A DNA stretch of 64,000 bases from Candidatus Nitrospira nitrificans (GTDB taxonomy: Bacteria > Nitrospirota > Nitrospiria > Nitrospirales > Nitrospiraceae): contig NZ_CZPZ01000012.1 in the NCBI RefSeq assembly GCF_001458775.1, forward strand, positions 403,696 to 467,695. The letters are read 5' to 3'. Numbering within the stretch: position 1 is the first letter of the stretch; each line of letters opens with the position of its first letter. The position numbers and the translations under genes are program-made. This document shows positions 44,562-53,531 of this stretch, in pieces. Under the pieces are notes generated by a model that worked only from the letters and a program-made list of their open reading frames with translations, was not told the origin of the DNA and did no database searches.

Positions 44562-44874
44562 GTAGAGGGTCTCCCATTGACGCCTTTGCCTGGGTTGGCT
44601 CGCGGCGTTCAACGTCAGGCGGGTGGGTCGACCTCCCGCCGATGGCTTATGTGGCGAACGGCAAATCCTGCGGCGCGATGTCTCGTCTTAGACGAGAGAA
44701 CCGATCGGTTGAAAAGTGCTACCGACCTGAATGCCTGACTTCTCGGACCGTCGAATGGAACTTGAACACAAAATTGTATACCAAGTCAAGAGCAAAGCGC
44801 GGGTTTTAAGTCATAGGCCGAATCAACCGAGGACCGGCCGTCATCTGCGCCTCTTGCATCGTTCGACTCTGGTT
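44562..44874. promoter_or_regulatory. Control region of the ureide operon
   Basis: Gap between the fdrA-like and DUF2877 genes. At 44774-44783 lies TTGTATACCA, one mismatch from the perfect GntR palindrome at 46705-46720. On the minus strand it overlaps an extended -10-like element (TGGTATACA). It probably holds the operon promoter and a GntR operator. No gene is seen. Confidence 0.5.
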
Positions 44875-45855
44875 TCATCGTCGGGCCATTGAATCGCAGA
44901 GAACAGACAAACGAAGAAGGCCGCCGCAAATCAAATGAGGAGACAGCTCCTGCCAAACAAGACAGCCCAATAACATCCCCGACACACCGTCGCGGCCGGA
45001 CGTATGCCCGACCTGTAGAGCGGTTTGCGCGGCTGCCCTGACGCCGTTCATATCGTTCGCCTGGGACAGCTGCTGCGCCAACTGCGCGATCGGTTCAGAG
45101 ACATGGCCTTTGGATGCGGACCGGAGATAGGCGCAGCTGATCTCATTGGTGTTCCGTGACACTTTCGACAGCTCCGATCCTAAAGCCGTCAGAAATCGCA
45201 TCCGAGATGGGTGGCTCCCAGCCGTGCACCATAGTCCAGCCATGTAACCTACGAGAAAATCATCGCCCGATGGCGTAAGGCCGTGCCCAAGGCCGATTAG
45301 CGCTTTAACGGAGATCATGGCATCTCCTACTTGAAGGCGGCGCGTCGCTTGTAGAAGCGACGGGATCGTGTGAGCGCCCTGTCGGAGAAGAATCTCCGAG
45401 ACCGCCGAAGTGGCAGGTCGTCTTTCTGATAGGGAAAAGGTTCCCAGATTCTCCGATATGCCGTATGTGTGGCAATGCCTGTTCAATTCAGACCAAGCCA
45501 CGGCCCAGGATCGAGCCTGCGTGGGTCGGCCAAGATCGATGGGCAACTCGTTGAGATCGATGTGCCAGGGACGCGCAGGCCGCAGATCGACGGAACAATC
45601 AGCTCCGTCGATGCGGAGAATTCCTCCCCGACATGCGGCCGATCGTCCGACTCGAACGGCATGCGGGAAGACAAAATGAGATGGGGTGTCTAGGCGAATG
45701 CCGTGAGGGACATTACCTTTCCGGCATGGAAGTAAGGTCAGAAGTGTATCAGGCTCGAGCCACAGATTGCAGGCCTGGCGGAACACACTGTGCACGGTTC
45801 CGCTGAAAGGATGGCGCGGTACCTGAATACCGACCGAAAGGGCCTGAAAACGCAC
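44875..45855 (-). CDS. DUF2877 protein, AllH/YlbF-like
   Basis: A 326-residue protein of the DUF2877 family, the third subunit (AllH/YlbF) of the oxamate carbamoyltransferase reported in E. coli. The family block ALIGLGHGLTPSGDDFLVGYMAGLW (key part GHGLTPSGDDFL) is present, as are SAYLRSASKGHVSEPIAQL-like and HTSGRDGVSGMLLG segments. It lies upstream of the fdrA-like gene in the same direction but is separated by 313 bases that include a likely promoter, so it may belong to the transcript of the adjacent gntR gene, which ends 35 bases upstream. Confidence 0.85.
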   Translation of the reverse strand: MRFQALSVGIQVPRHPFSGTVHSVFRQACNLWLEPDTLLTLLPCRKGNVPHGIRLDTPSHFVFPHAVRVGRSAACRGGILRIDGADCSVDLRPARPWHIDLNELPIDLGRPTQARSWAVAWSELNRHCHTYGISENLGTFSLSERRPATSAVSEILLRQGAHTIPSLLQATRRLQVGDAMISVKALIGLGHGLTPSGDDFLVGYMAGLWCTAGSHPSRMRFLTALGSELSKVSRNTNEISCAYLRSASKGHVSEPIAQLAQQLSQANDMNGVRAAAQTALQVGHTSGRDGVSGMLLGCLVWQELSPHLICGGLLRLSVLCDSMARR

Positions 45856-45890
45856 GATGGATACCCCATCGTCCAGAAATTACGGGGCGC

Positions 45891-46604
45891 TCATGAGCTT
45901 TTCATCGAGTAGGCTTTGGCTAATGCGTCCTTGATCGCGGTATGGACGTTGTTGCGTCCCTCATCGATGTTTTGTTGCATTGCCGCCCGTGCTCCAGGCG
46001 CATCCTTGGCTGTTATGCATTTTAGGATTTTAAGATGTTGATGGCATGTGCTTTTGGCTCGATCCGGCTTGTCGAAATCGATCATGCGAAACAGCATCAA
46101 GCGCTCGTTGATGGTGCGAAGGTGCCGCAAGAGCGTCTTGTTCCCTGCCGCATGGGCGAGCGTCTCGTGAAACAGAGTGTCGAGTCTGGCGAGTTCCTCG
46201 GCTTTCTTGGAAGATCCGTTCAGTAGGTCGGTCCATGTCCTCTTCAGCTTCACCAAGTCTTCCTTGGCATTCTCATTGAGCGGACCCTTTCTCGCCAAGC
46301 ATTCAACGGCATACAGTTCCAATGCTACGCGAACCTCGTAGAGCTCCTCGATTTCGTCGATGTTATGCTGCCTGACCACGTAGCCACGATTCGGCAATTT
46401 TTTCACGAATCCATCGGTTGCCAGGACACGGAGCGCTTCCCGGACAGGACTCCGACTCACGTTGAATGTCTTGCAGAGTTCGACTTCGGTCAGCCGATGT
46501 TCGGGCGGGTAGTGCCAGTGAAGGATCTGTTCTTTCAGGGTGGCCACAATCGACGAACTAAGGTTGGATGATTCTCCCTCCGCCATTTGATCGTTTCGAA
46601 TCAT
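45891..46604 (-). CDS. GntR-family (FadR/FCD) regulator 1
   Basis: A 237-residue transcription factor with an N-terminal winged helix (LTEVELCKTFNVSRSPVREALRVLATDGFVKKLPNRGYVV; key part SRSPVREALRVL) and a C-terminal FCD ligand-binding domain with metal-site-like histidines (LDTLFHETLAHAAGN, CHQHLKIL). It is about 70% identical by eye to the regulator at 46901. It likely senses a pathway metabolite and controls the ureide operon and itself; its promoter overlaps a perfect palindrome at 46705-46720. Confidence 0.92.
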   Translation of the reverse strand: MIRNDQMAEGESSNLSSSIVATLKEQILHWHYPPEHRLTEVELCKTFNVSRSPVREALRVLATDGFVKKLPNRGYVVRQHNIDEIEELYEVRVALELYAVECLARKGPLNENAKEDLVKLKRTWTDLLNGSSKKAEELARLDTLFHETLAHAAGNKTLLRHLRTINERLMLFRMIDFDKPDRAKSTCHQHLKILKCITAKDAPGARAAMQQNIDEGRNNVHTAIKDALAKAYSMKSS

Positions 46605-46704
46605 GCTGCTCTTTCGGGACTCCGAGTCTCAGGAAACAATTCCAAGCCGGATGTCATCATGCGCGGACAAACAACCGATTGTCTTTCCGGCGGCGGCCAT
46701 TTTT

Positions 46705-46720
46705 TGATTGTATACAATCA
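46705..46720. promoter_or_regulatory. GntR operator palindrome TGATTGTATACAATCA
   Basis: A perfect 16-base palindrome about 100 bases upstream of GntR regulator 1. Its core TTGTATACAA fits the consensus of FadR-subfamily operators (t-GTa-tAC-a). It overlaps the -10 box of the promoter described for 46709-46736, as expected for autorepression. Confidence 0.75.
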
Positions 46721-46736
46721 GGTCTACCAAGTTCAA
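46709..46736 (-). promoter_or_regulatory. Promoter of GntR regulator 1
   Basis: On the minus strand TTGAAC (46731-46736), a 16-base spacer and TATACA (46709-46714). The -10 box lies inside the palindromic operator. The leader to the ATG at 46604 would be about 100 bases. Confidence 0.5.
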
Positions 46737-46900
46737 TCTACTTGGACGTCCTGCTTGTGCTCATTCTCACGGGCATGAAAAATGTCGATCGTCTGCAAAA
46801 GGGGGGAGGGGGGGACAGAGTGTCGTCACTGCGCCACCCGGCGTCACTCAGTCCAAGGCGCGACGGGGACCACCTGATTGGCGGGATTACACAGCGCCCT

Positions 46901-47620
46901 TTAGGTGTTCTTCAAGTAAGCTCTGGCCAGCGCATCCTTGATCGCTATGCCGATATTGTGACGTCCCTCTTCGATATTTTTTTGCATGGCGGCCCGCGCG
47001 CCCTGCGGATCCCGGACTCGAATCCGCTCCAAGATCTTCAGATGTTGGTGGCAGGTGTGTTCGGCGCGGTCTCGCCTCTGGAAATCGAGCATTCGAAACA
47101 GCCTCAGCCGTTCATTGATGGTCCGAAGGTGCCGCAGAAGGGATTTGTTTCCCAAGACTCGGGCCAGGGTATCGTGAAAGAGCGTGTCCAGTATGGCGAA
47201 TTCCTCCGGTTTCTTGGACGATTCCTTCAAGAGTTCGGTCCAGGTTTGGGTGAGGTCGGCGAGCTCGGCCGCAAGCTTCGTCGTCTGTGTTTTGCTCGCT
47301 AGGCATTCGACGGCATAGAGTTCCAATGCCAAACGCACCTCGTACAGCTCCTCGATTTCTTCGATAGTATGCTGTTTGACTACGTAGCCCCGATTCGGCA
47401 GCTTCTTGACGAAGCCGTCGGATGCCAGTACCCGGAGCGCCTCCCGAACCGGACTGCGGCTCATGCCGAAGGTTTTGCACAATTCATCTTCGGTCAACCG
47501 ATGTTCCGGCGGGTAGTGCCAGTGAACGATTTGTTCCTTCAGCGTGGCCACGACGGACGAGCTCAGGTTCGAGGAGCCGTGTTTCTTTCTTCGATTCTCC
47601 CGACGGGCCATTTTTGTCAT
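46901..47620 (-). CDS. GntR-family (FadR/FCD) regulator 2
   Basis: A 239-residue paralogue of the regulator at 45891, on the same strand. The winged-helix parts are nearly identical (LKEQIVHWHYPPEHRLTEDEL, SRSPVREALRVLASDGFVKKLPNRGYVVKQH), so both should bind the same operator; the FCD parts differ more (FAILDTLFHDTLARVLGN, CHQHLKILERI). This looks like a tandem duplication followed by divergence of the ligand domain. No gene for a different pathway lies between them. Confidence 0.92.
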   Translation of the reverse strand: MTKMARRENRRKKHGSSNLSSSVVATLKEQIVHWHYPPEHRLTEDELCKTFGMSRSPVREALRVLASDGFVKKLPNRGYVVKQHTIEEIEELYEVRLALELYAVECLASKTQTTKLAAELADLTQTWTELLKESSKKPEEFAILDTLFHDTLARVLGNKSLLRHLRTINERLRLFRMLDFQRRDRAEHTCHQHLKILERIRVRDPQGARAAMQKNIEEGRHNIGIAIKDALARAYLKNT

Positions 47621-47714
47621 CTGTGCTCCTCCAGCGGGCGGGCATCTTCCTCTCCGTCATCCGGCAATCGCGATGTCTTCGAGGGCGACTCCTGGAGCTT
47701 CCGACCGATGGCGC

Positions 47715-48260
47715 TCACCAGTAGTAAGGCCACGGCCTCCAGTACGGAGACCAGTACGGACCCCAATAAGGACCTGGACCCATGTGGCGACGAATGCGGG
47801 GGGCATCGTCTTCGTCGTCCGCCCACGTTCGCAGGTTGGTGACGTGCAAAAGCGGGTAGGTATATTCCGTCTCGTCCAGCGGCATCGTCAACGAGCCGGC
47901 GACCTCTCCTGCAATCGTCACAAATGTGCCGGCCGGAATGGTGGCGGGGTCGAGGAACTGCTTCTGCAAAGCGATAAAGCGACCCTGGGACTTGCTCAGA
48001 TCCATGACTGGTTGCGAAGAGGACGTCAGCGGCAATTGGAGAACTTCGATCCTCGTTCCTTCTTTGAGCCGCTTGGCCGCCAGGACTTTCCCGCCGAAGG
48101 TGACAGGCTGACCGTGATACGATTCGGGCGCCGTTTTGACCTGCGAGAAGGTGATCTGCGGAATGTTCGACGTGTCTATGTCGGTCCGGCCGCCGAGCAA
48201 TGCGCAGCCCGGGGCCACCAACAAGAAGGCCGTCATGACGAGGGATCGGAATTGTCGCAT
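47715..48260 (-). CDS. Slp-family outer-membrane lipoprotein with PYW-repeat tail
   Basis: A 181-residue lipoprotein. The start at 48260 (MRQFRSLVMTAFLLVAPGC) gives a lipobox (VAPGC) at a normal distance; an upstream in-frame ATG at 48296 would add 12 residues. The Slp-like domain follows (SYHGQPVTFGGKVLAAKRLKEGTRIEVLQLPL; key part GQPVTFGGKV). The C-terminus is a run of PYW units (GPYWGPYWSPYWRPW then PYYW), aromatic and proline-rich. A TATAAT sequence lies six bases upstream of the ATG. It is divergent from the DsbA-like gene; their starts lie 91 bases apart. Confidence 0.8.
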   Translation of the reverse strand: MRQFRSLVMTAFLLVAPGCALLGGRTDIDTSNIPQITFSQVKTAPESYHGQPVTFGGKVLAAKRLKEGTRIEVLQLPLTSSSQPVMDLSKSQGRFIALQKQFLDPATIPAGTFVTIAGEVAGSLTMPLDETEYTYPLLHVTNLRTWADDEDDAPRIRRHMGPGPYWGPYWSPYWRPWPYYW

Positions 48261-48309
48261 CAATGAATTATAACAGACGGCAAGGAAGCGCTTCATTCGC
48301 TCTATCCGT

Positions 48310-48315
48310 TATAAT
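48310..48315 (+). promoter_or_regulatory. Possible -10 box of the DsbA-like gene
   Basis: TATAAT 37 bases upstream of the ATG at 48352; no good -35 box was found at the usual distance. AAAGGAG lies just before the start codon. Confidence 0.35.
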
Positions 48316-48351
48316 GGGGCACGAGTCTTTACCCGTGAAAGGAGTTTTCAG

Positions 48352-49008
48352 ATGAACGGTCGAACGAAGTCGATCTGGATGGGTGTGCTGATGATGGTGG
48401 GTGTGATCGGGTATGTGCATGCATCGGTGAGCGCCGCCGCGGCCAAGCCGGAGCTGAAGGGCAAGTTCGAGATCCTCAAGGATGAGCCGTCGACCCATCA
48501 ACCAGGAAAGGTCAAAGTGATCGAATTTGCGGACTTCTATTGCCCGCATTGTCATCACTTCGAGGAGACGGGGGTGCCTCTGTTGCTGAAGGAATTCGGG
48601 GACAAGGTCGAGGTCACCATGGTCGGATTCCCCGTGATTCCCGGGAAGCTGCCGACCCCGTTCGACATGTACGAGCAGGCGAAGCTGATGGGCAAAGGCG
48701 ATCAGATGAAGGCTGTCTTGTTCCGCATCATTCACAAGGAAAAGCTCGATGGGGTGCTGGATCGCTCTATTCGTTCCATGTTGATCAGGGAGGTCGGTTT
48801 GGATGCCAACATGTTCGAAATGGGGCTGGAAAGCGGAAAACCGGCCAAACTGTTCGAGGAAGGGCGGCGATTGGGCGAACGGATCAAGGTGTCATCTACG
48901 CCGTCGCTTCTGTTGGACGGTAATATCAAAGTCGACGGGGCGAATATGACGCCTGAAAATGTCGTCACCATCATTCGGAGCATTCTCGATGCCGATGCGA
49001 AGAAGTAA
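48352..49008 (+). CDS. DsbA-like exported thiol-disulfide protein
   Basis: A 218-residue exported protein with a signal peptide (GVLMMVGVIGYVHASVSA) and a DsbA-type thioredoxin domain. The redox motif CPHC is at Cys64 and Cys67 (EFADFYCPHCHHFEETG), and the cis-proline loop reads SSTPSLLLDG. A helical insertion lies between the two halves. It probably oxidises or isomerises disulfides in exported proteins; the gene precedes the copper ATPase by 31 bases, so a role in assembling the copper proteins is possible. Confidence 0.9.
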   Translation: MNGRTKSIWMGVLMMVGVIGYVHASVSAAAAKPELKGKFEILKDEPSTHQPGKVKVIEFADFYCPHCHHFEETGVPLLLKEFGDKVEVTMVGFPVIPGKLPTPFDMYEQAKLMGKGDQMKAVLFRIIHKEKLDGVLDRSIRSMLIREVGLDANMFEMGLESGKPAKLFEEGRRLGERIKVSSTPSLLLDGNIKVDGANMTPENVVTIIRSILDADAKK

Positions 49009-49039
49009 CTGGTAAGGAGCGAGAGGCGAAAGGTAAGGG

Positions 49040-51691
49040 GTGAGCACGTCTCCCTGGATGAAAATGGCTATTGATCCGATCTGCGGTATGACGGTTGATC
49101 CCGCCAAGGCGGCGGGTCGGTATGACTACAAAGGCACGACCTACTATTTCTGCGGGACATCCTGCCTGGAACGATTTCGCGCCGACCCCGAGCGCGCGCT
49201 GAGCAAAAAACCGCTCACTCCCGTCACGATGCCCGCTCCACGGAAGCCGCTGCCGATGATGGCGCAGGCTACGCCGGGCGAAATCGATCCGGTGTGCGGC
49301 ATGACGGTGCAACCGGCGACGGCGGCTGGTATCCACGAGTATCGAGGAAAGAAGTATTTCTTCTGCGCCACCCGGTGTCTCGAAAAGTTCCGTGGTGATC
49401 CCGAATATTATCTGCTCCCGCTTGAACAACGGGCTCCCAAGCCTATACCCGTTCCAGCCGGTGGAGTCGTCACGTACATCTGTCCAATGGATGCTGAGGT
49501 TTCCGAAACCAAGCCGGGAGCGTGCCCTATCTGCGGAATGGCATTGGAGCCGGCGGACGTGAGCGTGCTGCCGACCCGTACCGAATATACCTGTCCCATG
49601 CACCCGGAGGTCGTCCAGTCGGCGCCGGGTGTCTGCCCGATTTGCGGAATGGCCTTGGAAGCACGCACGGTGACAGTGGAGGAAATCAATCCGGAACTGG
49701 TGGATATGACGCGCCGGTTTTGGCAGAGCGTGGGTCTGGGCTCACCGATCTTCGCGCTGATGATTTCTGAGATGATGCCGGGCCGACCGTTGCAACAACT
49801 TGTTTCCGGACGAGCGCTCGTGTGGTTCCAGTTCTTGCTGGCCACGCCGGTAGTGGTATGGATTGGTCGACCGCTGTTTGAACGAGCGTGGGCGTCGATC
49901 GTCAGCCGCCATCTGAACATGTTCACCCTCATCGGACTTGGGACCGGCGCGGCGTACCTCTACAGCGTTGCGGCCACGCTGGTTCCGGGGATGTTTCCCG
50001 ATTCCTTCCGCGTGCATGGAGGGGAGCTTGCCGTCTACTTCGAACCGGCGGTGGCCATCATCGCCCTCGTGTTGTTAGGGCAAGTGTTGGAGTTGCGAGC
50101 CAGGAGCCGGACCAGCAGCGCCCTCAAAGCCCTCTTGGGGCTGGCACCCAAAACGGCCCGGGTTGTCCGCAGCAATGAGCAAGAAGCGGATATTCCGTTG
50201 GATCAGGTCAGGGTCGGCGATCGGTTGCGTGTGCGACCCGGCGAAAAGATTCCGGTGGATGGGGTGGTGCTGGAGGGGTCGAGCGCCGTTGATGAATCGA
50301 TGGTCACCGGCGAGTCGATCCCCGTGGAAAAGCAATCGGGTCACAAGGTCGTCGGGGCAACGGTCAACGGAACCGGTAGTTTCGTGATGCGGGCTGAGCG
50401 AATCGGCCGAGAGACGTTGTTGGCGCAAATCGTGCGGATGGTCAGCGAAGCGCAACGTACGCGCGCGCCGATACAACGGCTCGCGGATCTTGTCGCGGCC
50501 TACTTCGTGCCGATCGTCATCGCGGTCGCCCTTGTCACCTTCGCGATGTGGGCCTTCCTTGGTCCCGAACCGCGCATGGCCTATGCGCTATTGAATGCCG
50601 TTGCGGTGTTGATCATCGCCTGTCCTTGCGCCTTAGGCCTTGCGACGCCCATGTCGATCATGGTCGGGACCGGCCGCGGCGCGACGGCAGGGGTGCTGAT
50701 CCGAAACGCGGAAGCGCTGGAGACCTTGGCAAAGGTGGATATTCTCGTCGTGGACAAAACCGGCACGCTGACGGAGGGCAAGCCTCGTCTCATGGCGGTC
50801 GCTCCGCTATCGGACTTCAGCGAGACGGACCTTTTGCGGCTCGTAGCCGGTTTGGAGCAAAGCAGCGAGCATCCCTTGGCGGCGGCGATCGTGTCCGGCG
50901 CGCGAGACAAGGGAATCGTTCCCGCGAAGGCGCAGGATTTTCGTTCGCTCACGGGGAAAGGGGTCACGGGGACGGTTGAGGGCCGTGTGGTGACCGTGGG
51001 GACTGCGCTGTTTCTCGACGAGTCGAACATCGAGACGACGGCCTTGTCGGCGCAGGCTGAACCTTTGAGACTTGAGGGCCAGACCGTGATGTTCGCGGCG
51101 ATCGACGGCAAGCCGGCAGGATTGTTGGGGGTCGCCGATCCCGTTAAGTCCTCCACGCCGGAGGCGATCGACCTGTTGCATCGTGAAGGCCTGCGGATCG
51201 TGATGCTGACCGGCGACAACCGGACGACAGCCGAGGCGGTGGCGCGGCGGCTTCATATCGATGATGTCCATGCCGAGGTGTTGCCTGAGCAGAAGACGGC
51301 GGTCATCAAACGGTTCCAATCAGAAGGACATGTCGTGGCGATGGCGGGCGACGGGATCAACGATGCACCGGCCTTGGCGCAGGCTCAGGTGGGGATCGCG
51401 ATGGGGACCGGCACCGATGTGGCGATGGAAAGCGCGGGGGTCACGCTGGTCAAGGGAGATCTCCGAGCCATCGCGCGGGCGCGCCGGTTGAGCAGAGGGA
51501 CGATGCGCAACATCCGGCAGAATCTGTTCTTTGCGTTCATTTACAACATCCTTGGGGTTCCCATTGCCGCTGGGATTCTTTACCCGTTCGTCGGGGTGCT
51601 CTTGAGCCCCATGATCGCGAGCGCTGCCATGACGTTTAGTTCCGTCTCAGTGATCGCGAACGCACTGCGCCTCCGAAAACTGGCGCTCTAA
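49040..51691 (+). CDS. Cu+-exporting P1B-type ATPase with YHS and heavy-metal-binding domains
   Basis: An 883-residue copper pump. The N-terminus has four metal-binding modules instead of the usual HMA domain: two YHS domains ([20 protein letters not shown], then [15 protein letters not shown]) and two CPMHPEV...CPICGMAL modules. The core has the Cu+ signature [12 protein letters not shown] (about residue 530), [11 protein letters not shown] (about 571), SSEHPLAAA, and the C-terminal MxxSS ([16 protein letters not shown]). I use the GTG at 49040 ([16 protein letters not shown]); an ATG at 49058 is possible. It is followed closely by the multicopper oxidase gene. Confidence 0.93.
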   Translation: MSTSPWMKMAIDPICGMTVDPAKAAGRYDYKGTTYYFCGTSCLERFRADPERALSKKPLTPVTMPAPRKPLPMMAQATPGEIDPVCGMTVQPATAAGIHEYRGKKYFFCATRCLEKFRGDPEYYLLPLEQRAPKPIPVPAGGVVTYICPMDAEVSETKPGACPICGMALEPADVSVLPTRTEYTCPMHPEVVQSAPGVCPICGMALEARTVTVEEINPELVDMTRRFWQSVGLGSPIFALMISEMMPGRPLQQLVSGRALVWFQFLLATPVVVWIGRPLFERAWASIVSRHLNMFTLIGLGTGAAYLYSVAATLVPGMFPDSFRVHGGELAVYFEPAVAIIALVLLGQVLELRARSRTSSALKALLGLAPKTARVVRSNEQEADIPLDQVRVGDRLRVRPGEKIPVDGVVLEGSSAVDESMVTGESIPVEKQSGHKVVGATVNGTGSFVMRAERIGRETLLAQIVRMVSEAQRTRAPIQRLADLVAAYFVPIVIAVALVTFAMWAFLGPEPRMAYALLNAVAVLIIACPCALGLATPMSIMVGTGRGATAGVLIRNAEALETLAKVDILVVDKTGTLTEGKPRLMAVAPLSDFSETDLLRLVAGLEQSSEHPLAAAIVSGARDKGIVPAKAQDFRSLTGKGVTGTVEGRVVTVGTALFLDESNIETTALSAQAEPLRLEGQTVMFAAIDGKPAGLLGVADPVKSSTPEAIDLLHREGLRIVMLTGDNRTTAEAVARRLHIDDVHAEVLPEQKTAVIKRFQSEGHVVAMAGDGINDAPALAQAQVGIAMGTGTDVAMESAGVTLVKGDLRAIARARRLSRGTMRNIRQNLFFAFIYNILGVPIAAGILYPFVGVLLSPMIASAAMTFSSVSVIANALRLRKLAL

Positions 51692-51718
51692 CAACCTTGG
51701 GCATACCGCTCATCGAAG

Positions 51719-53512
51719 ATGAATCATGAGGTGATATCGAGACGCCTCTTGCTGAAGCGAGCAGGGGCATTGGGGTTGCTTGCCGGGATCCAACCGCTCC
51801 TTGCCTCCTGCGCGAGCCATCCGTTGCTATCCGCCGCTCGTTCCCGTCCGGATATTTCGACGCTCAGTGGGGAGTTGATCGAGCTGGTGATCGGCGAAGA
51901 GTCCTTGGCCATGGACGGAAAAATCGGGATTGCCGTGGCGATCAACGGGACGATCCCTGGTCCGCTCATCCGTTTGAAAGAGGGCCAAACAGCAACCCTG
52001 CGTGTCATGAATCAATTAAAAGAGACTTCCTCGATCCACTGGCACGGATTACTCCTGCCCGCTCGCATGGATGGAGTGCCGGGTGTCAGCTTCGGCGGCA
52101 TTATGCCCGGATCGACCTTTACCTATCACTTTCCCATCAAGCAGAGCGGGACCTATTGGTATCACAGTCACTCGGGTGGTCAGGAATTACAGGGTATGTA
52201 CGCGCCGATCATTCTGGATCCGATCGAGCCGGAGCCGTTTCAGTATGACCGGGAGCATGTCGTGATGCTTTCGGAGTGGAGCTTCGAGTCTGCTGAGGTG
52301 TTGTTCGACAATCTCAAAAAACAGTCCGGCTATTACAACTATCAGAAACGCGATGCCGGTGAATTTCTTTCAGACGCGGCAAGATGGGGATTGTGGCCCG
52401 CTCTGCGGAATTACGTGATGTGGGACGAGATGCGGATGGATCCGACGGATTTTGCCGATGTGACCGGATCGACGTTCACGTTCCTCATGAATGGTTTGTC
52501 ACCCGCCGGCAACTGGACCGGTCTTTTCCGACCGGGCGAGCGGGTGCGGCTGCGTTTCATCAATGCCGCCGCGATGACGTTTTATGATGTCCGCATTCCT
52601 GGGCACACCATGACGGTGGTCCAAGCCGACGGCCAGAACGTGCAGCCGGTCGTTGTTGACGAGTTTCGCTTCGGCCCCGCCGAGACCTACGACATCATTG
52701 TCCATCCGACCGAGGATCGTGCGTACACCATCTTTGCCGAACCCATGGATCGGAGCGGATACGCTCGCGGAACCCTTGCTCCCCGGCCAGGGATGGAAGG
52801 GGAGATCCCGGAACGCCGTGCCCGCCCGCTTCGCACGATGGAGGACATGGGAATGTTGAGACATGGCCACACTGGCCATGCCGTGATTGGGTCTGCCACG
52901 AATGATCATGACACAATGCACGGCAAAGGCATGCAACATGGCGAGGAGGGTGATGGTCGAGACCATTCGTCGATCCCTGGCGCAACACCGGTCAACCATG
53001 GCCCGGATGACCATGGCACCGGTAACCAAGCGGTAGCTGAATATTCACAAAACCGGATGCATGAACCGGGAAGAGGATTTGAACAGAGCTCCAGGCGTGT
53101 CCTCGTGTACACCGACTTGAAGAGCCTCGTTCCCTATCAGGACCAACGAGCGCCGGAGCGGGAGATCGAGTTGCACCTCACCGGCCATATGCAACGCTAC
53201 ATGTGGTCGTTCGACGGCAAGAAGTTCTCGGATGCGCCGGAGCCTATTCGTGTCCGTTATGGGGAACGAGTTCGGCTCACGTTCGTGAACGACACAATGA
53301 TGGAACATCCGCTCCACCTACATGGGCTGTGGATGCAGCTGGAAAACGGATCCGGGGCCTATCTTCCCCGGAAGCATACCGTCGTGGTCAAACCAGCCGA
53401 ACGGCTGTCCGTTGCGGTCACTGCCGACGCCTCTGGGCCTTGGGCCTTTCACTGCCATCTCCTCCTCCATATGGAAGCGGGCATGTTTCGCATCGTCGAG
53501 GTCACGTCATAG
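51719..53512 (+). CDS. CopA-type multicopper oxidase
   Basis: A 597-residue periplasmic multicopper oxidase, likely oxidising Cu+. The Tat-type signal SRRLLLKRAGALGLLAG precedes a cysteine (LLASC). Copper ligands are seen in IHWHGLLLP, YWYHSHSGGQELQGMY, EHPLHLHGLWMQL and FHCHLLLHMEAGMFRIV (type 1, 2 and 3 sites). Between the second and third cupredoxin domains lies a His/Met-rich insert (LRHGHTGHAV, NDHDTMHGKGMQHGEEG, NHGPDDHGTG) that probably binds extra copper. It belongs to the copper operon from 49040 to 54398. Confidence 0.93.
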   Translation: MNHEVISRRLLLKRAGALGLLAGIQPLLASCASHPLLSAARSRPDISTLSGELIELVIGEESLAMDGKIGIAVAINGTIPGPLIRLKEGQTATLRVMNQLKETSSIHWHGLLLPARMDGVPGVSFGGIMPGSTFTYHFPIKQSGTYWYHSHSGGQELQGMYAPIILDPIEPEPFQYDREHVVMLSEWSFESAEVLFDNLKKQSGYYNYQKRDAGEFLSDAARWGLWPALRNYVMWDEMRMDPTDFADVTGSTFTFLMNGLSPAGNWTGLFRPGERVRLRFINAAAMTFYDVRIPGHTMTVVQADGQNVQPVVVDEFRFGPAETYDIIVHPTEDRAYTIFAEPMDRSGYARGTLAPRPGMEGEIPERRARPLRTMEDMGMLRHGHTGHAVIGSATNDHDTMHGKGMQHGEEGDGRDHSSIPGATPVNHGPDDHGTGNQAVAEYSQNRMHEPGRGFEQSSRRVLVYTDLKSLVPYQDQRAPEREIELHLTGHMQRYMWSFDGKKFSDAPEPIRVRYGERVRLTFVNDTMMEHPLHLHGLWMQLENGSGAYLPRKHTVVVKPAERLSVAVTADASGPWAFHCHLLLHMEAGMFRIVEVTS

Positions 53513-53531
53513 CAAACGGGAGATTGAGCCG

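Noticed and set aside
53322..53531. Extended N-terminus of CopB
   Set aside because: It overlaps the multicopper oxidase end in another frame; the GTG at 53532 gives a proper signal peptide.
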